From Corylus avellana (taxonomy: Eukaryota; Streptophyta; Magnoliopsida; Fagales; Betulaceae), in NCBI RefSeq assembly GCF_901000735.1, contig NC_081547.1:7130001-7194000 (forward strand): a DNA stretch of 64,000 nucleotides, in the 5' to 3' direction. Positions 25,536-37,400 of the stretch are shown here, piece after piece. Position numbers and translations under genes: made by a program. How positions within the stretch are numbered: position 1 is the stretch's first letter; each line of letters opens with the position of its first letter. The notes under the pieces were generated by a model that ran no database searches, had not been told where the DNA came from, and saw only the letters and a list, made by a program, of their open reading frames with translations.

Positions 25536-26599
25536 CACAATACATTGGCTAATATGGTGTGAACACCAAATATTCAAGTAACCATAATGCATGTGATTCC
25601 TATACATCCAACCCCATAAATTACATAGTAGTCACAAAATATTCTTAAAGTCACAAAATAATCACTGCATCTAAACACTAACACGGTTTACATTATTAAA
25701 GTCACAAAAACAAATAACCATCCCACAACAATTCATGGTTGCCATATTTTTTTCTTTCTTTTCCCTTTCCCTTTCCCATTGTTCATCTGTACAGTTCCTT
25801 CAAAACCAGGTGAAATTGTGTCACTTGCTGCTCCTTGAGATTTGGGTATGTCAAAATTAGGTGGACAACCCTAAATGTTATACCACCACCACGGGGAGGT
25901 CCCTAAGAGCATAGTGGTCAACCTCCAAAAATTTTTGGAGGCCCAACATGCTCACCCATGATATCTATCATTAGCTTGCCCTTACTGTTAGGCTCCCTAA
26001 CACTGCCAGAATCTGCCCTCAATCCACCAGCAACTCTTGATCTTGTGGCTAACCCCAATAATTTATTCTTCCTAGTTCTAGCTGATTTTTAAAGAAAATA
26101 AGAAAAATCAGCTATAAGATAATCAATTCAAATAATAAGCACATGCATTGGATTAGCCAGCAAGAATTGTAGCACTCATGCTCTAGATGATCTGTTTTGT
26201 TGAGCTATAGGAAGTTAAGTTGGGGCACTAGGTTGGGCTGTAGGAAGTTTAGTTGGGGCAATTGGTTAGGAAGCAAATGGTCATGCACTCTAGCTTACCA
26301 TGCTTGATTGGGTTGTTTGAGTTGTATCATGTCCAATACCAACATTGGTTGCTTTAACTCCTCTCTATCTTTTTCTTCTAGTACTAGTTGTTTTACTTCT
26401 CCTTTGTCTTTTACTTTCACTGATTGATGCGGCATTGGATGAGTCATCCAACTACAAAATAACATAATAAAAAATTAACAATGAAGGACTAAAATTAAAA
26501 AAATTTAAACTAACACAATTTAACATAACATTGACAAGAGATCAGTTCCAACTTACCATATCAAGATTCCAATCAATTCCTGCAGTGGATCTGTAGTAA

Positions 26600-27990
26600 T
26601 CTCATTGTTATTCTCTTCTTTCATCTTGCCTTTGCCTTGCAGGGCATGTTCTTTTGTTATAACCTCATTTCTTACATTGCCCACACTGGTTCTTGTTGCC
26701 CCCCTTCCTCATTGTGTTAGGATTTCTTAGCTCCTCAACCCCTCTCTGTTTTATCTTTCTAGGTCTCCTAGGAGCTACCCTTGACTATTGGTAGTTCAAT
26801 AGTAGGTTGATTGCTCCTAGGCCATTGCTTTTCACTGGACACAAGATAGATGATGAGTTGATATGTCTTCATGCACTTCTCCTTGGTATAGTAGTCACTA
26901 AGAAAGTCTATTGGATTGCAACCATGGTATGGCTGAGATGGCATGATTGCATGGTATACCAGTGACATCTCATTTCCTACACCCACATGTTCTGCCTTCC
27001 ACATTGACTACAAACCGTTTGCCAAGACATTCGACCTCAAAAATGCCACAGTCGGCATATGTGCACCAACAATTGCTGGCACCATCATCTTCCTTTTCCA
27101 ACTTTGCCATTATTTTTTGCTCTAAACTACCCTGCATTGCAACAATCAACTCCATTTTCCTAATATACCTCCTCATTAACTTATTTCTAATCCCTTCCAA
27201 CATTGACAGTATTGTCAAGTGACAGTACTTTAAGATCCATGAGTTAAAACATTCACTGCAGTTGTTGTGTACCAGATTAGACTTCGCCATGGTGTTGAAC
27301 CATCCCCTACACCAAGTACTGAGTTCAATCTTTACAAGATAATTGTAGGCAGGCTCACTGATTTTCTTCATCTCCTCCATCGCATTATGGAAATCTCTCT
27401 GAGTATAAGATGAGGCAACAGTCCAAAGCAGGTCCTTCAGTAGTATCCTCCGATGACCATCAGTTCTGAAATTTGCATACAAGTGTCTCACACATGTACG
27501 ATACTCAGCTATAGGATATACCCGTTGGAGGCTTGGTACTAGGTCCTACACATATGATAAGAGAAAATATGTCAGACTTTAATTGATACAAGTGTCCTAT
27601 ATGAAAGTTAGTTAAATGTAAAATAAAAAATAGGATTATGCTTACCTTTTGTTGATCAGATATGAAAGTCCACCCTTGTGCTGGTGCTGGGCCAAGATCC
27701 GCCACAAGTGTCTCCAAGAACTAAGTCCAATTATCCTTTGTCTCCGCTTCTACAACCACAATGGATATTGGACACATATTGTTGTTGGCACCCCTCCCAA
27801 CAGCAGCCATTAACTGGCCCTTGTACATACCCTTCAAGAAGCATGCATCGATACCTATCACAGGCCTACACCCTCATAAAAAATCAATTTTTATTCCTGT
27901 AAATGATAAGTACAACCTCTGAAACCTGCATGAGACCAAGGGCATTGGTCTATCAACTATCAGAATCAACAACTGTCCACATTGGTCTTC
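26600..27990 (-). pseudogene. MULE (MuDR-type) transposase, decayed
   Basis: Reading the minus strand from about 27990: FQRLYLSFTG, then RPVIGIDACFLKG (27870-27830, carrying the first catalytic Asp), MAAVGRGANNN, NWT-stop-FLETL, WTFISDQQK (second catalytic Asp, about 27655), an intron-like gap of about 105 bp beginning GTAAGC, then LQRVYPIAEYRTCVRHLYANF, AYNYL, WCRGWF, NNCSECFNSWI and the SWIM zinc-finger start CGCRK (about 26972). The rest of SWIM lies in another frame with the final Cys replaced (LVYHAI). A C-terminal knuckle near 26640-26690 reads CGQCKK-stop-GYNKRTC. Several stops and shifts show it is dead. Terminal inverted repeats were not identified. Confidence 0.88.
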
Positions 27991-29448
27991 CTAACCATTG
28001 CACAATAGTCTCATAACTGATAACATTGCTCATCCAACTTACCATAAATTTTTTTGTTGTGCCTTTTTCCTTGCCCTATACAACGAGCTAACATAGGAAT
28101 CTACATTCCCCTTGGCTTTAACCTCTTTTTGCAAAATATAGTACTATTACAAAATAAAGGTAAAAAAAAAAAACATATTCTAATCTCTTATAACATTATG
28201 TTTTTTTTTTTTTCTTTCTATTTTTATAGTACTTGGACGACAATATCTTGCGAAGAGAAATAGTTTCCAGTGAATATGTATTCCAATTGCAACTTAATGA
28301 TTATAATTTGAAAAAAAATTGGAGAATTATACTGTTACAAGAATCTTTGGACCACATGTTTCACAATAAGTTAAGATCGGAAAGTTAACATTTCATTATA
28401 TGTTTTTTTTTCCCTTTATATCTACACAATATTTTCCTACATAATTTGATGCATCTTCTAATTAAATGACGACAAATCTTCACTCAACATTCTTCAATGC
28501 CTTTTTCTTCACTTGTTGAAGATGTAAAATCAGATGATGATGACATGCCGATCAAATTGATTTGCAAACGAAAGCAAGATACTCAACACAGTAATTTGAA
28601 GAATAAGAAGTTTCAAAACATGAGCATAAAAGGTTTCAAAACATGAGCCAATCTTCAATACATGAGAAATGACAAGTCTCTTAAGCAAATTTACATTGAT
28701 TGAGAATGTTCAAGAATTTTTTTAATGTACTCCTTTTTTATTTTTATTTTTTTCTTTCTTTTCCATTAATTGAAATTTAGACGGTTGCTATATATATATA
28801 TATATATATATATTACAAATGTGCTTCTATGTGGATATCAAATATAAATTAATACAATGGAAAAATCACCCGCGAATTGCATTAAATATTGAGTGAAATA
28901 TGTGTTTTATTTTTTATTATAAAGAAGAGAGAAGATTTTGTTTATTTTACTCGGTATTTTTTTTGAGGTGGTTAGAACTTTATGGGTTTTATTTGTATTG
29001 AAATATAATAAGTATCACATCAACAATATCAGAGTTTCTTATTAATATTTTGATAATCAGAATTCAAGTTTTCTTCTTACTATTTTTTTTCTTTTATACT
29101 TTTCATTTTTTTTTTTTTTTTTGAGAATCTTTTATACTTTTCATTAAGTACATGTTTGGTATACTTAAAAAAAAAAAAAAGTATATATTTAGTAATGTAC
29201 CGGTATATAACCTTTAATATATATTTTCATTAAAATAAGCATGATGGATTTTTTCACACCTATTTTAACTTATAATGAAAAGTAAGAAAGTATGCATTTA
29301 AGATTTTAAATTAAATTATAATGAATAATCCCAAGCATAGCGGGTTATGTGCTAGTTTTAACAATTCTTCATACACAATGTATAAGTAAAAATCACCCCT
29401 TTTCAAACCAAAATCACACTTCCTTTTTTTTTTTAAAAAAAAAAAAAA
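27991..29448. other. AT-rich spacer left of PPA-B
   Basis: Very AT-rich with many poly-T/poly-A runs and a (TA)n tract at 28791-28813. No gene visible. The PPA duplicated unit starts again at about 29449. Confidence 0.6.
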
Positions 29449-29622
29449 TCACTTTTATATCTTATCAATAACACTTTCTTAAATCAAAACCCAAAAACAC
29501 TTTTCAAAAACATATTAATACTTTGGAATAAAAATTTGAAGCAATAGATGGAGATTTCGACATTTTCGCCTAAAAATTAACCAACTTTGAAAATGAATGT
29601 GAAGCAGGCGGAGGAGGGATCA

Positions 29623-29891
29623 GGATCCCCTGAATTGTTTGAGGGTTTTTTTTGTTAATCTGGACCGTTGGATGAAATCCAATGGTCTAAATCTTGCCAT
29701 GTGTCCCATTGCCATCCCATATTATTAAATTAATTTTTTAATATTTTATTTTATATTTATTTTTTAAAATATATATAATTTTTTTTTAATGGGACACGTG
29801 GCGAGATTTAGATCATTGGATTTCATCCAACGGTCCAGATTTAAAAAAAAAAAAAACCCTACAGCAATTCCCCAGCTATTGCTGGGGATCC
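29623..29891. mobile_element. MITE inserted in the PPA-B promoter
   Basis: Ends GGATCCCC / GGGGATCC form terminal inverted repeats. The inner arms (AATCTGGACCGTTGGATG.. and its complement near 29820-29850) extend the palindrome to about 100 bp per arm. Candidate 9-bp duplication: GAGGGATCA (29614-29622) versus TAGGGGTCG (29892-29900); the empty PPA-A site reads GAGGGGTCA. Length and site suggest a Mutator-like MITE. No coding capacity. It lies about 65 bp upstream of the TATA box. Confidence 0.85.
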
Positions 29892-29956
29892 TAGGGGTCG
29901 GCTGACTACTCTCGCAAACAGACACGAGGCACGGAGGCAGTGCCTCTCGCTCTCAC

Positions 29957-29963
29957 TATAAAA
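29957..29963 (+). promoter_or_regulatory. Candidate TATA box of PPA-B
   Basis: TATAAAA in a CTCTCACTATAAAA context matching PPA-A. The conserved leader-exon donor (CCGAG|GTATGG) follows, intron from 30051. Confidence 0.5.
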
Positions 29964-30776
29964 TGCACGTTTAAGATCTCCGCCCCGTCCATATTCTCTC
30001 TCCGCCCTCTTCCAAATCATATTTCTAGCGCTGACCAACGACAATCCGAGGTATGGTTGCACTGTTTTCACTTTACCGTTGCAATAAAAGCTTTGGGTCT
30101 TTTTCTTAGTTCGCATATTTGTGCTTTACCCAGATCACCTTCATAAGGTTTATGTGCCTACTCTTATTCATATAATCATATTGGAATATTGTCATATCTT
30201 GCACTGGGAAGTGGGAATCGTGATTCATCTTAACTTCTTAAGGCTTAGTTTTTACACTCCTTTTTTTCTTATCGCATCATGCGTAAACATAAACATGGTG
30301 GATTGTTTTGTAGAAAAAAGTCAATGCCAATTGTTTCACGTTCTTAGATTTCTTGTGTACTGAATTCAATCACTTGGGTATTAAGGGTTCGATTGGATAT
30401 TGATGTTGATGTTGATTATGGCTGTGGCCCAGCATCAACTCGTCTGATATATTTGATGCATACGTTTTCGTTATCTCTCTCTTTTTATACGCTATCTTAT
30501 CTGGGTATTTCAGACCATGCCTTCCCTTACTCCTAGACATCTTTTCTTTGTGTGTGTGTTTATAAATTACGTAAGCATCTAATGGGTCTTCAACTCTCCA
30601 TCATTTGAGCAAGGCCTCATTGAGATGTGTATGTAGTTGGCTACTCAATATAAGACTACAAAATGAATTCTGGCATTTGCTATCTCTTGCAACTGATATA
30701 AGGATTTGAATTGACAAACAGAGTCACTTATTTTATAAAGATTGTCATGTGATACTTTTTATGTATCTTGTTGTAG

Positions 30777-31299
30777 ATGAGTAACGAAGCAGATGGAAAA
30801 GAAGTTCAAGAAACCCATACTCAACGTCAAGTTCCCCGGTTGAATGAGAGGATCCTTTCATCTCTGTCAAGGAGATCAGTTGCTGCACATCCGTGGCATG
30901 ATCTTGAGATTGGTACCTATAAACACGCCACATTTAGCGTTCATATAAAAACTTAAACTTAAACTTAAAATACTGATTCTGTTGCAAATAATCTTGTCTG
31001 CAGGACCTGGAGCACCCAATATCTTCAACTGTGTATGTTTTGAACTCAACTTTATCATGCGAAACAGAATACATATCTTTAGAGCTAAAATTGAAAGGAA
31101 TATACACATTGAGCCCTTGATTTTCAACAACCTAATTTTTCTGCAGTACTTGTACTACATAGATAAAACAACCACATCTTCCATCTTTTTTCATTTTTTT
31201 CCTTTTTTATGTGGAAAGAGGAATATAGTAGAAGATATGAACTTTGAACATTTTTTTGAGGGGACATACAATAGAATATATCAAGCACCATCTTACCAA

Positions 31300-31338
<39 letters not shown>

Positions 31339-33267
31339 GACGCCCAACTAGCATGCAAATTTTCTTTCTTTGCCGAGTCTCCAACTTTGTCCCAGGTTGC
31401 AAATACAACTTCTCCAATTAGAATTATCAAAGTAGACTCCTTGTCTCTATGATTTTTCTCATACAATCTTGCATTCCTTTTTATCACATTGTACAAACCA
31501 GTGGTGCAGGTTAATTTGTGGCCACCAACCCTAACCTTTTCCTGTCAAATTATTCTTAACTTTAATTGGACTCCATATGGCAGCGGCCAACTTTTTTCAG
31601 CCTCTCTCAAATTTCCAGCAGTTTTCTCTTTCCCAGCAACAATGTTCAACTTCCAAGTGGAATTATATTTCTTCAAGAAAAATTTCAGAAGTATCTGTTT
31701 GTTGAATTGCTTATTGGAATGGTGCAGGTGGTTGAGATTACAAAGGGAAGTAAGGTCAAATATGAACTTGACAAGCAAACAGGACTGATTAAGGTACGAA
31801 CCACAAGCACTCTGAAAATGAAGCTTTAAGTGCCAGTGCAAAGCATGTTCTTTCTGAAGAATACTTTAACTAGAAAAGGTTCACATTCTCTTCAAAATGT
31901 TTCAAGTCCAATCCAGTCTAATTACCCACAATCGTAGACAGTATACACCCTATGACACGCAACCACCATTTAATGGGGTGCGGTTCAGCTGGATGAGGAC
32001 TATAAAATTTTTGGAAGGTTTCTTGAGTTGTACTTTGGAAGAGTCTTGGTCCTTCCAATTTGTTACCTTGTGCTTTGCTTAGATTTTTACCATCATGATT
32101 GTTCTTACTGTCGGAATAAATTGCTCAGGTTGATCGGATTTTGTATTCATCAGTGGTCTACCCTCATAACTATGGTTTCATCCCTCGTACATTGTGTGAA
32201 GACAACGATCCACTTGATGTTTTAATTCTCATGCAGGTAATTTGTTATTGTTTAATATCCATTAATTCAGTAAAAATCTTGTTTTTCAATTCTTTTGTGT
32301 CCTGATAAACATAATGCCAAAGTGACATGTTTCTTGGATCATTCTCATATCATTATTTCTTTACTTACAACTTTGTTATTGAGGCTACAAAATTCCAATT
32401 CATTCTGCAATGTTTCGTACTACTAACTAGACTATTGACAGAGATCCCTTAATATAAGGGGTAAATTCCTATAATTTTAGACTGTTTGCATGTTTGAGCT
32501 TCATGTTAACAAGACCATTCATAAATCCTAAACTAAGCCAGTGACTTGAATAGGAGCCCGTCCTTACAGGTTGCTTTCTCCGAGCGAGGGCCATAGGACT
32601 TATGCCTATGATTGACCAGGTACTATTTTAAAGCACTAAAGCAAATAGAACATTTGTCACTTCTTTTTATTCGTTTGCTAATGACTACTTTGTACTTTCA
32701 ATTATAGGGAGAAAAAGATGATAAGATCATTGCAGTGTGCGCTGATGATCCAGAGTATAAGCACTACACTGACATCAAAGAGCTTGCTCCTCATCGTCTT
32801 TCTGAGATCCGCCGCTTCTTTGAAGAATGTATAGTTTTTAAACCTTTACATCTGAGATTTATTGCCCAAATTTTGATTCTTTAGTTTATTTGAGGTTTAT
32901 TTATAATTAGAGAGGTTTCTTGACATATTTTACAGACAAGAAGAATGAGAACAAAGAGGTTGCAGTCAACGACTTTTTACCTTCAACAAGTGCTGTTGAC
33001 GCCATCCAGTACTCGATGTAAGCCTATCTCAGACAACCATAATTTTTTTTAGCTCAGATCTAATTTTCGAGATCTCTAGGACACGAATTTTCAGTAAAGA
33101 ACTGGACATTAGTATCCTAAACAAATCATATAACCATGTCTGTCAGTTTTCTCCTCCACATAATATGATTGCTACAAAAGTTTTTCATGATTTCACCAAC
33201 TGAAGTTTGTATTTTAAATTGCAGGAACCTTTATGCTGAGTACATTCTGCACACCTTGAGGCGATAG
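30777..33267 (+). CDS. PPA: Soluble inorganic pyrophosphatase, copy B
   Basis: Second copy of the cytosolic PPi hydrolase. Exons 30777-30912, 31004-31032, 31728-31793, 32129-32236, 32554-32619, 32708-32828, 32936-33017 and 33225-33267 give 216 aa with the same phases as copy A. The DNDPLDV active-site signature and flanking motifs are intact. Seven residues differ from copy A: K9E, E11Q, K72Q, P118T, D175E, E197D and D204N. Introns are also highly similar, so the duplication is fairly recent. Its upstream region carries a MITE that copy A lacks. It ends 1.15 kb from the stop of convergently transcribed DCL1, the arrangement of PPA1 and DCL1 in Arabidopsis. Confidence 0.96.
31301..31336 (+). 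repeat. (GT)n microsatellite, PPA-B intron
   Basis: About 15 GT units; counterpart of 14361-14406 in copy A. Confidence 0.9.
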
Positions 33268-34414
33268 GCACAGAGCTGTATTCCATCGACTAGAATAAGT
33301 CCTTTTTTCAGTTACCTGAAGATGTTATGAGAAACTCCATTTTTTACTTATCATAATTTGGATATTTTTATTCTTTTTTATTTGATGAACCTAGTTGAGG
33401 AAAAAAGATATGGGAATATTTGCATGATATGCTTAAATTGGCATTGCAATTTATTCAGAATCCTAGATTCTTGTTAAGAATTGTTTGAATTCATGGCTTT
33501 AACAACATGATCATTACGAGAATTTCATCTCTCCTGCCTGTATCTTCTTTTATATATTACTAAATTTATTTTCGTGTGGAAATAATTTCGTAATAGAGGA
33601 AACTTAGCATAAAATTCTGCGTGGTACTTTTCATTATTCAATCACAATTGGTGCAGATAAATTCCTTACTGATATGGAATTTTACTACATTACTAGGGTA
33701 CTAAATTTTAAAGAGAAATGCTAGAGGTATTAAATTTTATAAATTTTTTTTACGAAGAGATTAATACTAAAATGATGGAAAGCTTATTTATTAAAAATGA
33801 TCAAAATAATTAATAAAGAGAAATATAATGTATTTTTTCAATTCCCCAAAAAGCCACTTTACTTCGGTCAAAAAGCCACGTGCTCTTGACCCACAAGGGA
33901 TAATGTTCGAAATGATTAAGAGCCCTTTAGTAATGTCCACCCGGACCACCCCCAAAGAAAGTGGTCATACCCATATTGGCCATATAAACATGTATTATTC
34001 TTTGATCTCCTAAAAGTTGATTTTAAAAATTCACATTAATTTTTGAGAGAATAAAAAGATAGTATATAGCATTACTCATCTATAAGAGGACATTAGTTGA
34101 GTCGGTATTGGTCAAATTTTGGACACCCACCACTAATTCCTTAACCCGGTAGAGTTGAATGTTCCAATCCCATTGCCGACTAATTCTCAATCCGGCCAAT
34201 CGGGCATTTAGCAATTTACTCACCCCTATGCACAAATAGAAACGAAGTAGACATTTTCTCCAGCTTCATAGAACTTGGTTAGAACTTCATAGGACTTAAT
34301 ATTGATTTAAATGAATACAGTGAACAAAAAGGCAGATATTGCCACTTGAAAACAGCCTGCCCCCACTCAAAAACCAATGATTAGGCATGATAATTTGAAC
34401 TGCAAAAATGGCCG
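33268..34414. other. Convergent 3' interval between PPA-B and DCL1
   Basis: Holds the PPA-B 3' flank, the intact counterpart of the LINE target site (CTTACTGATATGGAATTTTA at about 33667) and the duplicated tail to about 34000. From there to DCL1 it is unremarkable AT-rich sequence. Confidence 0.7.
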
Positions 34415-37400
34415 TTATGAGTATAATTTATTTAGAAGTTCCAAGAGAAGAGCAGCGGCAGAATCCTTGGCCTTTTTGACACTAGGCATAGGCTCTCCCA
34501 CACATTCATCTGTGGCTCCTTTGTCCGTAGTATTCACCCTTACAGCAAATGTAAACCGCTTCGCATGTGCAGGGCCACCCTCGCTCACACACCTGCAAAT
34601 GCAAATGCACAAAAAAAGTATTGAGCTCTCATCATCAGCAATCACGTTTACTAATGCATCTTCAAAATGGGCAAAAAGTAGAAAAACTATTCATCACTTC
34701 ATTACCGATAGGATGGCATAGGCCAATTTCTACGCAGGCAGATATCATTCAATGTTTGCCTAGTAAAAGTTTGGTTCCCATTCTTCTTTTTCTTCCCATT
34801 TTCATCACCTTTCTCCTTGGCTTCAGCTGTTTCCTTCTCTTTCAATGCAGCGAGTGCATTTCTAGCAGCTAGTTTCTGTGCCATCTTCTTTTGCGGATTC
34901 TGAGCAATTCCTATCTGGACGCCATCAATAAAGACTTCAACAGTAGCAAAATTGCCATTTCGACTTGCCTTGTATTCCAAGCCTTCCGCCTGTTGCTGAC
35001 ATCGTTCTTGCAGCTCCCGCACAGGATGCATTGGGAGTGTCTCTGGGGTAACCATTGGTTGCAAGAGAGGTTGAAACACCTAGCGACACAGATTGCGAAG
35101 ATGAGAGATGTCTTATATCAGTTCTTAACATCCCACTCCCGAAAGGAAAGGATCAAGAAAGAAGAAAGAAAGATAGAAAACTATGTCCCTTTACTGAAAC
35201 TAACCGTCCAAACAGCTGAAGTATCACGTTCGCTGTCAAGAAAAATGGCACCAGCAATGGATTCAACAATGTCACCAAGAACTTTTGGAGCTTTGCAGTC
35301 ACCCAAACCAAACGAGTTGAACCCGGGTTTTGACAATTCATCATGAACTTCTTTCACAAAGTCCCGAATCTGCAAACAGAAGCCAAAAACACCATGTCAT
35401 ACATATGCCATAAAAGCAAGTTGCAGCAAGGCCATGCAACCCCCTTTCAAGTATTAATGAATTTGAAGGGGAATGACAAAATAAAAAAACCTGCTTATCA
35501 AGGGCACTTGACCCATGCCGAAGGTGCAAGTGGAGACTGTGTTTGACAGCAACACGAGCAAAATTTTCATTGTTTACAGCAGCAGCTCGCAGGTCAGTCA
35601 AGCGCCCTGGGGGCAGATCAGTGTACGTGAAAAACAAATGCTTTGTTATGAGATGATCTAAGACAGCATCACCAACAAACTCCAGACGCTGATAGCAGGA
35701 TACTCCAGAAGATGGTCGTGAAGCATGAGTAATAGCTTCCACCAACAGGCCCCTGTCATTAAACTTGATGTTCAAAGCTCCTTCTAAGGCATCAAAGTTT
35801 ACACTTCTAAGTATGCTGTCCGGAACATTCGATGGCCTTGTTATGCACTCTATCTCATCCGCATCAAACTCTACCTGAATGCCAATCCATTTCATGAGAT
35901 GATTCGCAGCATGCTTCCCACCTTCAACATAATAAACTCCAATAAGTGCTTCAACAACATCTGCGAGCGTCTTGCTGGAGAGAACTCTATATGAACTCGA
36001 GTCACTCTCAAGCTCACCATCCTCCATTTCATCATTTTCATATCCATCACTGCACAGATCCATCCCATGTTCAGTCTCAGCACGTGACCCGTCCTGATCA
36101 AAAAAGGATGATTCTCCATCCTTGGTATCCTCATCAAAGACAGGCTGTACCCCAGGAGCAGCCCATCGAGATGGAGCAAAGCGATCTGCTTGGATATATG
36201 ATTGAAGTCCTTTACTCAAAGCATAGTGATATAACACCATGTTACTCACCATTTGTTGTCTCATCCTAGTAAGCTGACCCTCATGTTTCTGGGGGTATTT
36301 AAGAAAAAGAAATCGACTAACCACCCATTTCAGGTAAGCATCTCCCAGAAGCTCTGCCCGTTCATAACAGAAAGTCTCTTGGCATGAAGCAGCAGTCAAG
36401 GCTTCCAAGATCTGTGAAATAGGAAGCAGCTATCAGTTGAGAAGCAGTTGATAAGCATTTAAATTCAAATACTTGAGATCAGAAAATACCTTCGAAGCAG
36501 GGACAGTATAGTTTATTTTATCTTTGAGCTGAATTGCAAGCAGCATGCTTTCAACCCTCCTCATTACAGAGGGCAGTCTCTGGGCACCACGAACAACTGA
36601 TCCAGGAAGTGGGTGTACTAAGCACAGCTCAGCAGGAAGAAACACATAGTATGTTTTGTCAAGATTCTCTTCAGTTTCATCTTCAGGTGCTACACAGATA
36701 TAACAAGCTCCATAAGCGCATCAAGCAGCAAATATCTTTAGCAACCAAAGGGCAAAAAGGAGAGCATACCTTCCTTGTGTTCAAACCGAGGGGACAGGAG
36801 ATTCTTGCAATATGAGACACCCCGTCCTCTTATCAATGGTTGTTGCTTATAGATCAACTCAACTCCATACCTAGTTAAAGAAAACCCAATAGCCAAATGC
36901 ACCTTTTGTTGTGCAAGAAGAAAAGGAAAGCTTCTCCAATCTGTAAGGATTCATAAACTATTGTCAATGAGACATGTGCGGAACATATTAAAGCCCCCCA
37001 CACTTACAACCGACAGTAGTCAATTATATCCTTCACAGATTAAGGTTAGCTTTCCTCTTCTTCAGGCACAACAACTGAGGTGCAATGTGGCTAGTCGGTT
37101 GATAAATTATAATCAGGAAATTTCTGGACATTAGGGATGAGAGGGAAGGAAGGATTTCTTTCTTTCTTTTTTCAAACAAGATGGAAGGAACTAAAACTGG
37201 GCAGACAATTTGAGCTTTAAATTTGTATCTTACTTTTGCTTGTAGTAATCAGCATATGAGCTGTACTCCAGAGGACCAAGATATCCTTCTTTCCTCGGGA
37301 AAGAATTCTCCGCAGTCATATCATAGCGTACTGAGTCCACATAAAACCTCTTACCCGAGTGAACAGCTGTGACAATTCTGCCTACCAAATCTTCCGCACT

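Noticed and set aside
34377..34721. Plus-strand open frame over the DCL1 3' end
   Set aside because: Shadow of DCL1 exon 20; the minus strand encodes the second dsRNA-binding domain.
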